Assembly (NCBI GenBank): GCA_947584955.1
Contig: CANPWS010000034.1
Location: 1-10,131, forward strand
DNA from: an uncultured Bacilli bacterium
GTDB lineage: Bacteria; Bacillota_I; Bacilli_A; RF39; UBA660
Direction of reading: 5' to 3'
DNA length: 10,131 bases
Of the stretch, positions 1 through 5,348 are shown one piece after another. The notes below the pieces were generated by a model. The model did no database searches, was not told the DNA's origin, and worked only from the letters and a program-made list of their open reading frames with translations. Both the position numbers and the translations under genes were made by a program. The first letter of the stretch is position 1. The number at the start of each line of letters is the position of its first letter.

Positions 1-25
1 CTCGTTATTTATTTTATTCAACTAT

Positions 26-54
26 ATTATAACATTTTTTTGGTGATAAGTCCA
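26..54 (-). promoter_or_regulatory. Candidate sigma-A promoter reading leftward out of the window
   Basis: On the minus strand there is a -10 box TATAAT (26-31) preceded by TGT, giving an extended -10. It lies 17 bases from TGGACT (49-54), which matches the TTGACA -35 consensus at four of six positions. It would serve a minus-strand gene starting left of position 1. The region is very AT-rich, so a chance match is possible, and no coding sequence is visible to confirm it. Confidence 0.35.
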
Positions 55-90
55 TTAAAGCCCTTATTTTATAAGGGCTTTAATCTTTTT
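54..90 (+). terminator. Intrinsic terminator facing right
   Basis: A perfect 14-bp inverted repeat (54-67 with 71-84, core AAAGCCCTTA) has a 3-base TTT loop. It is followed on the plus strand by C and five Ts (86-90). The T-run exists only in the plus direction; the minus-strand side continues GGACTTATC. It would therefore end a plus-strand transcript entering from the left. Plus-strand frames 2 and 3 close at 44-46 and 30-32, so the end of such a gene could lie there, but too little is visible to call one. Confidence 0.6.
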
Positions 91-124
91 GTGCGAAAAA
101 TTTTAATTTCTTTACAATATAAAC

Positions 125-173
125 AAAAAAGTAAACGTTTTTCCTTATTTTTCGGTGCGTTCACTTTTTTTTT
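125..173 (-). terminator. Probable terminator of the leftmost thioredoxin-like gene (bidirectional)
   Basis: Arms 125-137 and 158-170 form a 13-bp stem in minus-strand RNA with one G-U pair and a 20-base loop. Six Us follow (130-125). In plus-strand RNA the same hairpin has one A-C mismatch and nine Ts (165-173), so it may work both ways. It lies about 70 bases after the stop codon of the gene at 239-856. Confidence 0.5.
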
Positions 174-238
174 AAATCTTTTTATTTCCTTATTTTATAA
201 AATTTTGATTAACAAAGGAATTTATTCTGACAAAAATA

Positions 239-856
239 TTATTCATCACATTTAGAACACATATTAGGATTAGAATCAATTAAATATTTATTTAATCTAT
301 CATTTAAAGCATCTATTCTCTCCACAGTCCAATAATTATTTGGATCATCTTCACCCTTAGTATCCCAAGCCGTTTCATCATCAAAGCCAACTATTTCACC
401 AGCATTAACAAAAACAACACTAGGAACATAAATCCTTTTATTACCTTCTTCATCTTCATGTAAATAATTACTTAAAAAAGTAATAATTTTTTGATATTTA
501 TCTGTATTATTAGTTCTATCTTCTTTAATATTATAATAATAAATTTCATCAAAGCCCATTTCCTTAGCAGCTTTATTTAAATAAACAACATATCTTTGAC
601 ACCATTTACACTCTGGAAATCCAAATAAAATAACACCTGTTCCTTTACTTAAAAAATCAATAACCTCGTCATAATTCTTATAAACAAAAATATTATCTTC
701 TCCAACTTGTGTATATTCATCTGAAAAATTTAATTTTTCTTTATTGTTATCACTATTATTTTTATTTAAAGCTAAAATAAGACAAATAGACAAAACAACT
801 ATTATTAAAATAAGTATTAATATTAAAATATTTTTCATATTTTTATTTTCCTTCAT
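239..856 (-). CDS. Membrane-anchored thioredoxin-fold protein with CKWC active site and C-terminal CSKC tail
   Basis: The 205-residue product has a short charged N-terminus and one hydrophobic segment (about residues 9-30), probably an uncleaved anchor with the rest outside. A thioredoxin-like domain follows: the active-site motif C83-K-W-C86 comes after a hydrophobic strand (GVILFGFPE), and a VPS motif with the likely cis-proline is at 144-146. The last residues carry a second pair, C200-S-K-C203. I place the start at the ATG at 856 because GGAGG (865-869) lies 8 bases upstream; the longer frame would begin at a TTG overlapping that site. It resembles small membrane-tethered thiol-disulfide oxidoreductases, including the bacteriocin transport accessory type, but the substrate is unknown. 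It lies directly downstream of the XRE regulator whose outer domain is Cys-rich. Confidence 0.85.
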   Translation of the reverse strand: MKENKNMKNILILILILIIVVLSICLILALNKNNSDNNKEKLNFSDEYTQVGEDNIFVYKNYDEVIDFLSKGTGVILFGFPECKWCQRYVVYLNKAAKEMGFDEIYYYNIKEDRTNNTDKYQKIITFLSNYLHEDEEGNKRIYVPSVVFVNAGEIVGFDDETAWDTKGEDDPNNYWTVERIDALNDRLNKYLIDSNPNMCSKCDE

Positions 857-864
857 TTCTACTA

Positions 865-904
865 CCTCCAATATAATTTTACAATAATAATAAAAAAAAG
901 AAAA
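865..904 (-). promoter_or_regulatory. Candidate promoter and Shine-Dalgarno of the 239-856 gene
   Basis: The -10-like box TAAAAT is at 876-881. The position 17 bases upstream (899-904) is TTTTCT, a poor -35. The spacer contains an eight-T run. The predicted start of transcription falls at the GGAGG Shine-Dalgarno itself (865-869), giving a leader of about 14 bases. The 14 bases from TG through TATATT are identical to those upstream of the thioredoxin-like gene at 3961-4452. Confidence 0.4.
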
Positions 905-946
905 TAAACTTTGCTAATTAAAATGTATACTTTGCGTTTACATAAC

Positions 947-1684
947 TTAACTAACACAATTTTTTTCTAATTCTACTTTTATATTATAAGTAATAACTTC
1001 ATAAGAAGTATTAAGTGCATTTAATCTAATATATAAATTATTACAGTCTAATTTATCACAACTACAATCATAATCATCAACATTAAAAACAACATCATTT
1101 AAAAGCTCATTTAACGTTTTAGCATTATTTAAATCATAAGAATTATTATCTTTTATCTTTCCATATTCATATATTTTTTTATCAATTTGTCCAACTTGTT
1201 CATATAAAATACATTCTATATCTAAATATTTACTTACTTGTTCATCAGTACATTGAATATCTGAAATATATATAGATTTTTTATTTTTATTATAAGCAAT
1301 TACTCCTTTAACACCAAAACAAGAATTATTTGAAGTAAGAGAATTAAACTTAAATTCTTCATTATTACCATTTAAAACTATTAATAATATAATACTTATT
1401 AATAAAATAATTACTAATATTAATATATAAATTCTATTTTTATTATTATGTAATTGTGGTTTGTCTTTTTTAGTACTAAATTCCCCATTAATTATTTCAT
1501 TAATATCAACATTAAAAATTTCAGATAATCTTCCCAACATCTCAATATCAGGTATTCCACGTCCATTTTCCCATTTTGAAACAGCTTGACTAGTAACTAA
1601 AAGCATATCTGCTAACTCTTTTTGGGTTAAATTTAGTCTTTTTCTATTTTCATTAATAAATTTTCCTATTTTTTCTGAATCCAT
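947..1684 (-). CDS. Membrane-anchored XRE-family transcriptional regulator with Cys-rich extracytoplasmic domain
   Basis: The 245-residue product has three parts. Residues about 7-62 are an XRE/Cro helix-turn-helix (RKRLNLTQKELADMLLVTSQ, then AVSKWENGRGIPD). Residues 84-104 are a single hydrophobic segment preceded by Lys/Arg, so the N-terminus should be inside. Residues 105-245 form a probably external domain that I do not recognise. All seven cysteines (122, 145, 158, 207, 209, 214, 243) are in that outer part. The start is the ATG at 1684, with GGTGAT (1688-1693) complementary to the 16S 3' end just upstream; an ATG at 1699 lies in the operator and has no ribosome-binding site. The promoter carries a perfect palindrome, suggesting autoregulation. 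Role inferred: a one-component sensor of an outside signal, possibly redox, possibly controlling the downstream CxxC gene. Confidence 0.85.
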   Translation of the reverse strand: MDSEKIGKFINENRKRLNLTQKELADMLLVTSQAVSKWENGRGIPDIEMLGRLSEIFNVDINEIINGEFSTKKDKPQLHNNKNRIYILILVIILLISIILLIVLNGNNEEFKFNSLTSNNSCFGVKGVIAYNKNKKSIYISDIQCTDEQVSKYLDIECILYEQVGQIDKKIYEYGKIKDNNSYDLNNAKTLNELLNDVVFNVDDYDCSCDKLDCNNLYIRLNALNTSYEVITYNIKVELEKNCVS

Positions 1685-1697
1685 TTTATCACCACAC

Positions 1698-1725
1698 ATA
1701 ATATCAATAATATTATTGATATTAT
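1698..1725. promoter_or_regulatory. 28-bp perfect palindrome, probable operator of the XRE regulator
   Basis: The half-site ATAATATCAATAAT (1698-1711) is followed immediately by its exact reverse complement (1712-1725). It overlaps the downstream edge of the -10 box and covers the expected transcription start of the XRE gene. Bound repressor would block polymerase there. Although AT-rich, 14 uninterrupted matches including a C-G pair and this position make chance unlikely. Binding by this regulator is inferred. Confidence 0.7.
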
Positions 1726-1752
1726 TATATCATGTATATTTTAAGATGTAAA
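1724..1752 (-). promoter_or_regulatory. Strong sigma-A-type promoter of the XRE gene
   Basis: The -35 box TTTACA (1747-1752) is separated by 17 bases from a perfect -10 TATAAT (1724-1729), which is preceded by TGA, giving an extended -10. The expected start of transcription is near 1717, inside the palindrome, leaving a leader of about 33 bases before the ATG at 1684. This is the best-matching promoter in the window. Confidence 0.75.
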
Positions 1753-1757
1753 TTAAG

Positions 1758-1792
1758 AAAAAAAAGTATTAGAACTTTTACCTAATACTTTT
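1758..1792 (-). terminator. Intrinsic terminator of the 1791-2918 gene
   Basis: A perfect 11-bp stem (minus-strand AAAAGTATTAG, 1792-1782, with CTAATACTTTT, 1772-1762) has a 9-base loop and runs into eight Ts (1765-1758). The first two bases of the 5' arm are the last two bases of the gene's TAA stop codon. It separates this gene from the XRE promoter. Confidence 0.8.
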
Positions 1793-2918
1793 ATTTATCT
1801 TCTTCTGGTTTTAATTTTACTATTTTTTTAATCATTTTTTCATTTTCATCATATCTATAATGATATTCTAATTGCATTTTTTTATTTTTATATTTATTAG
1901 GAATTAAATATACAAATATATATTCTTTATTATCATTAAATTTAATACTCTGATTTCTATAACCGACACCATAATTTGTAAAATAATTATAATATTTTTT
2001 ATCAGGTTTATATGTAATACCCTTTACTCTTAATAGAAACTTATCTGAATCTAATGTAAATGGTGATTGATAATTAGATTTTACTGTAAATTTAATAATT
2101 AAAAAGAATGAATCATCTGTATTAATTTCTTTACCAGTATCATCTTTCGTAGTAATAATACTATCATTAATACTAAGAGTATAAAAATTATCTAATTTAA
2201 TAACATCATTTTCTTTATATTTTAAATTAATATTTAAACTTATTGTAGTTATAAGCTTAATTAATATAAAGAATAAAATTACTGATGAAAATATAATTAT
2301 AAATAATCTATTTTCTTGATAATAATATTTAAGTTCTCTTAATTTTCTTCTAGAAACTTGTTCAACTTTATTAGAATCAATTTCAATATTAAGTTCAAAT
2401 TCTTCATTATCATGAACATCAATATCTAATTCTTGCATATCTCTTTTAAAATCAAACTTTTTAATATCGAATCCTAATGTTCTTATAATAAATGGAACTA
2501 AAAAGATAATTTGTCCAATCATCATAAAAGTAGATATATCTCTAGCCATCAAAATTGTTTGCTGCTCTAAAATATTATCTTCTGCGGATAATAATATTTG
2601 CTCTACAAAAATATATCCCACAAAGACGCATATATAAACTATCATAGTTATTATATACATGAGCACAGGCTTCTCTTTTTTCTTCATAAGTACAATAAGA
2701 GCCACTATTAGTAATATTATTAGTACTATAACTATATATATTAAAAAATTAATATAAGATGATGTTTTGAATGTATCAGGAATAACATTAGAAGAACTAC
2801 TTAAAAAAGAAAACAATTTATAAGTTCTACTAATCATAAATATTAATAATATGCTTATAACTAAATGAACCCTTTTAAAATGTTTAATTAAAAATGCATA
2901 TGGTTTTCTTAATATCAT
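1791..2918 (-). CDS. Unrecognised polytopic membrane protein with extracytoplasmic C-terminal domain
   Basis: The 375-residue product is not one I can name. By hydrophobicity it has about five membrane segments: roughly residues 18-38, 56-78, 86-106, 127-147 and 205-227. A charged loop (about 150-203), rich in Asp/Glu then Lys/Arg and probably cytoplasmic, lies between the fourth and fifth. The final 150 residues look like a beta-rich external domain, with alternating hydrophobic strands such as FFLIIKFTVKSNY. This recalls DUF4352-type or TcaA-like immunoglobulin folds, but the match is only by appearance. I chose the ATG at 2918 (MILRKPYAF...) because the GTG at 2930 touches the AGGAAGG site (2931-2937), leaving no spacing; GGTG (2928-2931) is also 9 bases before this ATG. 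It has its own promoter and terminator, so it is probably a single-gene unit. Confidence 0.75.
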   Translation of the reverse strand: MILRKPYAFLIKHFKRVHLVISILLIFMISRTYKLFSFLSSSSNVIPDTFKTSSYINFLIYIVIVLIILLIVALIVLMKKKEKPVLMYIITMIVYICVFVGYIFVEQILLSAEDNILEQQTILMARDISTFMMIGQIIFLVPFIIRTLGFDIKKFDFKRDMQELDIDVHDNEEFELNIEIDSNKVEQVSRRKLRELKYYYQENRLFIIIFSSVILFFILIKLITTISLNINLKYKENDVIKLDNFYTLSINDSIITTKDDTGKEINTDDSFFLIIKFTVKSNYQSPFTLDSDKFLLRVKGITYKPDKKYYNYFTNYGVGYRNQSIKFNDNKEYIFVYLIPNKYKNKKMQLEYHYRYDENEKMIKKIVKLKPEEDK

Positions 2919-2930
2919 ATATAACAACAC

Positions 2931-2977
2931 CCTTCCTATAATAAATTAATTATACAATAAAAAAAAAGAAAATGAAA
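2931..2977 (-). promoter_or_regulatory. Candidate promoter and ribosome-binding site of the 1791-2918 gene
   Basis: A perfect -10 TATAAT (2949-2954) is preceded by TTG. The -35 position 17 bases upstream is TTTCAT (2972-2977), a poor match. AGGAAGG (2931-2937) is the Shine-Dalgarno. The spacer contains the nine-T run that also serves as the U-tract of the preceding gene's terminator, so the two signals overlap. Confidence 0.45.
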
Positions 2978-2999
2978 TAGTATTTTACATATTTTCTTT
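2959..2999 (-). terminator. Terminator overlapping the 3' end of the LysM gene
   Basis: A 9-bp stem, minus-strand AAAGAAAAT (2999-2991) with ATTTTCTTT (2973-2965), has a 17-base loop in which a further 4-bp AAAT/ATTT helix can form. Nine Ts run through 2967-2959. The 5' arm encodes the last Lys-Glu-Asn of the protein, and the TAA stop (2985-2987) is in the loop. The stem is nearly all A-U, so strength is uncertain. Confidence 0.5.
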
Positions 3000-3449
3000 T
3001 TTATCTTTATATACTATTAATTGTTCTGGTAGTAAAAATAATTTATTATTTTGATTTATAATACTATCATAACTAGTATTTAATTTTTGAGATATTGTTG
3101 ATAATGTATCTCCTTCTCTAGTCATATAATAATCTACTCCATTTTTAGGTATAGCAATTACTTGATTAGGATAAATATAATCATCTAAATCAAGTCCATT
3201 AATTAAAGCTAATATTTTATAATCAACGTTGTATTTATTTGCTATTTTATATAAATTATCTCCTTTTTTAATTGTATAATATTCAAAGTATGTATTTGAT
3301 ATTTTAGGTACTACAATATTTTCTCCAGGTGTAAGTATATAATCTTTATTAAAACCATTTAATTGATATAAAATATATGGTGTTATATTATATTTTTGAG
3401 AAATTGAGGAAGCACTATCTCCTTCTAAAACTGTATATATGTCGTACAT
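2985..3449 (-). CDS. Triple LysM-domain protein without signal peptide
   Basis: The 154-residue product is almost entirely three LysM repeats: about residues 4-48 (YTVLEGDSASSISQKYNIT to GENIVVP), 57-101 (YTIKKGDNLYKIANKYNVD to NQVIAIP) and 107-148 (MTREGDTLSTISQKLNTS to EQLIVYK). LysM modules bind N-acetylglucosamine-containing glycans such as peptidoglycan. There is no signal peptide or membrane segment: the first repeat begins at residue 4. None can be added upstream because an in-frame TAG lies at 3465-3467. AGGA (3459-3462) is 9 bases before the ATG. A cytoplasmic protein with only LysM repeats recalls spore-coat LysM proteins such as SafA, but no sporulation gene is visible here. It is probably the last gene after the thioredoxin-like and PH-domain genes; a terminator between it and the PH gene may lower its expression. 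Confidence 0.85.
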   Translation of the reverse strand: MYDIYTVLEGDSASSISQKYNITPYILYQLNGFNKDYILTPGENIVVPKISNTYFEYYTIKKGDNLYKIANKYNVDYKILALINGLDLDDYIYPNQVIAIPKNGVDYYMTREGDTLSTISQKLNTSYDSIINQNNKLFLLPEQLIVYKDKKENM

Positions 3450-3481
3450 TTTATCACATCCTACCTACTTTATATTATTCC

Positions 3482-3516
3482 AAAAAAAGAAAAAGGTACT
3501 TAATCTTTTTCTTTTT
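3482..3516 (-). terminator. Hairpin and T-run overlapping the end of the PH-domain gene
   Basis: A perfect 12-bp stem (minus-strand AAAAAGAAAAAG, 3516-3505, with CTTTTTCTTTTT, 3495-3484) has a 9-base loop and a T-run ending at 3482. The 5' arm encodes the Glu/Lys tail of the protein and the stop codon (3500-3502) is in the loop. Only two stem pairs are G-C, so it may act as a partial terminator ahead of the LysM gene. Confidence 0.45.
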
Positions 3517-3946
3517 CTCTATCTTTATATTTTCTTTTTTCATTCATCATATATTCTGATATATTAGTTTCAATTTCTGGTAAAGCTTTTTTACTTATAT
3601 TTGATAAATTAATATTTTCATCAATTGTATCAATGCAAATTTTTCCCCAAATTATTCCTGCTTTTATTGATAAATCATTAAACATATCGGGAGTAACTGC
3701 TGTAAAAAAGTAACCGAATACTAATCTTTTTGTTGCAAAAATAAGTCTCTTATTAGTAAGGACAACTATATTAGTATTTGTAAAATCAAATATTCCTTTA
3801 TTTTTTTGTCCTAAAAAAACATATAGTATTTCTTCACCTGGATTTAAATGTTTATCTATAATGTTAGCATGACTTCTTATTCTCCATGCAACTGTGGTAG
3901 GATATTTAAGTTTAAATCTTTTAGCTAATTCATATGTTTTACTCAT
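3500..3946 (-). CDS. Bacterial PH-domain (YokE-like) protein
   Basis: The 148-residue product has an N-terminal helical stretch (residues 1-35). It is followed by a domain of about 95 residues with the bacterial pleckstrin-homology pattern: LNPGEEILYVF, then a strand ending in IVVLTNKRLIFATKR, and closing with NISKKALPEIETNISEYMM. The LTNKRLIF motif is typical of bPH/YokE-like domains, which generally occur in envelope-associated or stress-related proteins of unknown function. There is no signal peptide or clear membrane segment. The C-terminus is very rich in Lys/Glu, partly because its codons form one arm of a terminator hairpin. It starts 14 bases after the stop of the upstream thioredoxin-like gene, with AGGAA (3953-3957) as ribosome-binding site, so the two are almost certainly co-transcribed. 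Confidence 0.75.
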   Translation of the reverse strand: MSKTYELAKRFKLKYPTTVAWRIRSHANIIDKHLNPGEEILYVFLGQKNKGIFDFTNTNIVVLTNKRLIFATKRLVFGYFFTAVTPDMFNDLSIKAGIIWGKICIDTIDENINLSNISKKALPEIETNISEYMMNEKRKYKDREKEKD

Positions 3947-3960
3947 CGTAATTTTCCTAT

Positions 3961-4452
3961 TTACTCATTATCAGTTTTTGGTAATATAACATTTTCATTA
4001 ATAAAGTCAACGAATGAATCTTTTTCAACGTATCCACCAATACTATCTACTACAGCTTCACCACTCATAAGAATTGTCGTAGGTGTACCCCAGTTACTAT
4101 TTCTTTTTAAATATCTATTTGTAGTACTAAGCTCAGAAATATCTGCACTACTTACATTATCTGTATTAATATAATATACTGGTATAGATAATTCATTGGA
4201 TACTTCTTCAACAATAGGCATATAAGCTTGACAATAAGTACAACCAGTTCTTTCAATGATAAAAATAAAATTTTCACCATTTGCAACTTTTGATTTATAT
4301 GTTTCATAATCAATTTCATTTAAGCCAGTATCTTCACCTGAAAGTTTAAGTGGAACTTCTATCTTTTGAGCATTTGTTCCTTTCATAGCAACAACACCTA
4401 CTACTAATACCAAAACTACTCCAACTATTAATATTATATCTTTTCTTTTCAT
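3961..4452 (-). CDS. Membrane-anchored thioredoxin-like protein (CTYC active site)
   Basis: The 163-residue product starts with MKRK and a hydrophobic segment (about residues 6-23) that may be an uncleaved anchor; a lipobox is absent. The thioredoxin fold follows, with a strand FIFIIERTG leading into the active site C71-T-Y-C74, and the cis-proline loop GTPTT at P124. Such proteins reduce or oxidise disulfides outside the membrane; direction and partner cannot be read from the sequence. The start is supported by AGGAGG 8 bases upstream and by a good promoter (TTGATT-17-TAAAAT). It is first in a unit with the PH-domain gene 14 bases downstream and probably the LysM gene. It differs clearly from the second thioredoxin-like protein in this window, sharing the architecture and little else. 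Confidence 0.85.
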   Translation of the reverse strand: MKRKDIILIVGVVLVLVVGVVAMKGTNAQKIEVPLKLSGEDTGLNEIDYETYKSKVANGENFIFIIERTGCTYCQAYMPIVEEVSNELSIPVYYINTDNVSSADISELSTTNRYLKRNSNWGTPTTILMSGEAVVDSIGGYVEKDSFVDFINENVILPKTDNE

Positions 4453-4460
4453 ATAACTAA

Positions 4461-4501
4461 CCTCCTAATATAATTTTACACTGTTTTATAAAAAAAATCA
4501 A
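4461..4501 (-). promoter_or_regulatory. Sigma-A-type promoter fused to the Shine-Dalgarno of the 3961-4452 gene
   Basis: The -35 box TTGATT (4496-4501) is 17 bases from the -10 TAAAAT (4473-4478). The expected transcription start, near 4466-4467, is at the first base of AGGAGG (4461-4466), so the leader is only about 14 bases. The spacer begins with a T-run. This promoter makes the thioredoxin/PH/LysM genes independent of the upstream dehydrogenase. Confidence 0.65.
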
Positions 4502-4538
4502 GCTGTGATGAATAGTTATATGTATATAAAAATTTTAA

Positions 4539-5291
4539 TTACTTAATTTTTCTTTCCTGAACAAGTGAATTAACAAATAAAATTAATTTTGTAGGTCCAA
4601 ATTTAGCAAGCATATGATTTAACTTCATATTTAAAGGTATAATAATAAGTTTATCTAAAAACATATTATTAATTGCATACTTTGCTGCATACTGACTATC
4701 AATAGACATCATATTAAACTTAACATTAGCTACTTTATCAAAATTAGTTTTAACAGGTCCAGGACAAAAAATAGATATTTTAACATTTGATTTATCTCTT
4801 TTTAACTCTTCACTAATAGCAAGTGATAAACTAACTATATAGCTTTTAGTAGCATAATATGTTGCCATATAAGGACCAGCAGGCATAAAACCAGCTACGG
4901 AAGCAACATTCAATATTCTTCCATAATCTCTTTTTATAAAATCTTTTAAAAATAATTTTGTTAATATGTGGTAAGCTTTAACATTCAAATCAATCATATC
5001 CAATTCTTTACTCATTGACGTTTCACTAAAATTACCAGCATCACCAAATCCAGCATTATTAACAAGAATATCAATATTTTCATCTTTTAACATTTTATAT
5101 AATTTTATAGCATTTTCAGTTTTTACCAAGTCCATTTCAATTGTTTTAACATAAGTTTTACAATCTTTAAATATTTGATCAAGCTTATCTTTATTACGTG
5201 AAACAACAAATATATCATAACCAAGTTTTGATAAATATAATGCCATATCTTTACCCATACCAGAACTAGCCCCTGTAATTAATGCTTTCAT
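4539..5291 (-). CDS. Short-chain dehydrogenase/reductase (DltE/YdfG-like SDR)
   Basis: The 250-residue product is a classical SDR: dinucleotide-binding motif TGASSGMG at residues 6-13, NNAG at 78-81, and catalytic residues N103, S131 (in NVASVAG), Y145 and K149 (YYATK). PGPVKT at 177-182 follows the usual strand. It should be a soluble cytoplasmic NAD(P)(H)-dependent oxidoreductase; R32 after the second strand suggests NADP preference. The substrate is unknown, as for most of COG0300-type SDRs. A strong AAGGAGG site lies 7 bases before the ATG. It sits directly after the ribosomal operon, beyond a weak terminator, and I see no convincing promoter of its own, so it may depend on read-through from rplQ. 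Confidence 0.9.
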   Translation of the reverse strand: MKALITGASSGMGKDMALYLSKLGYDIFVVSRNKDKLDQIFKDCKTYVKTIEMDLVKTENAIKLYKMLKDENIDILVNNAGFGDAGNFSETSMSKELDMIDLNVKAYHILTKLFLKDFIKRDYGRILNVASVAGFMPAGPYMATYYATKSYIVSLSLAISEELKRDKSNVKISIFCPGPVKTNFDKVANVKFNMMSIDSQYAAKYAINNMFLDKLIIIPLNMKLNHMLAKFGPTKLILFVNSLVQERKIK

Positions 5292-5322
5292 AATTAGCCT
5301 CCTTTTATATTACTTTATAAGC

Positions 5323-5347
5323 AAAAAAGATAAGTTAATACTTACCT
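5323..5347 (-). terminator. Weak intrinsic terminator after rplQ
   Basis: Starting one base after the rplQ stop, an 8-bp stem (minus-strand AGGTAAGT, 5347-5340, with ACTTATCT, 5335-5328, one G-U pair) has a 4-base ATTA loop and runs into six Ts (5328-5323). It is the only candidate end for the ribosomal operon and is weak enough for read-through into the dehydrogenase gene. Confidence 0.5.
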
Positions 5348-5348
5348 C

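Noticed and set aside
62..200. Thirteen-base repeat CCTTATTTTATAA at 62-74 and 188-200
   Set aside because: It is low-complexity AT sequence with no flanking similarity; chance is likely in this composition.
1..255. Plus-strand open frame of hydrophobic residues
   Set aside because: It runs through two terminator hairpins, has no Shine-Dalgarno before the ATG at 40, is Phe/Leu/Lys-rich as expected for random AT-rich DNA, and overlaps the end of the real gene on the other strand.
903..946. Direct repeat GCAAAGT twice and a TAAAC/GTTTA inverted pair after the XRE gene
   Set aside because: Five base pairs with a loop of about 25 is too weak for a terminator, and two 7-base copies are not enough to call an operator.
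2985..3449. LysM protein as a secreted cell-wall hydrolase subunit
   Set aside because: No signal peptide, no catalytic domain, and an in-frame stop just upstream excludes an N-terminal extension.
3377..3559. Plus-strand open frame of about 60 codons
   Set aside because: It is antisense to the LysM and PH genes, and its Phe/Ile/Lys composition reflects their Lys/Glu codons read backward.
4495..4515. Hairpin ATCA/TGAT followed by eight Ts after the SDR gene
   Set aside because: The stem is only 4 bp; the T-run is better explained as part of the TTGATT-17-TAAAAT promoter. The SDR gene's terminator is therefore not identified.
5292..5348. Possible promoter for the SDR gene (TTAACT ... TATAAA/TAATAT)
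   Set aside because: The spacings are about 14 or 20 bases, not near 17, and the -35 part overlaps the rplQ hairpin.
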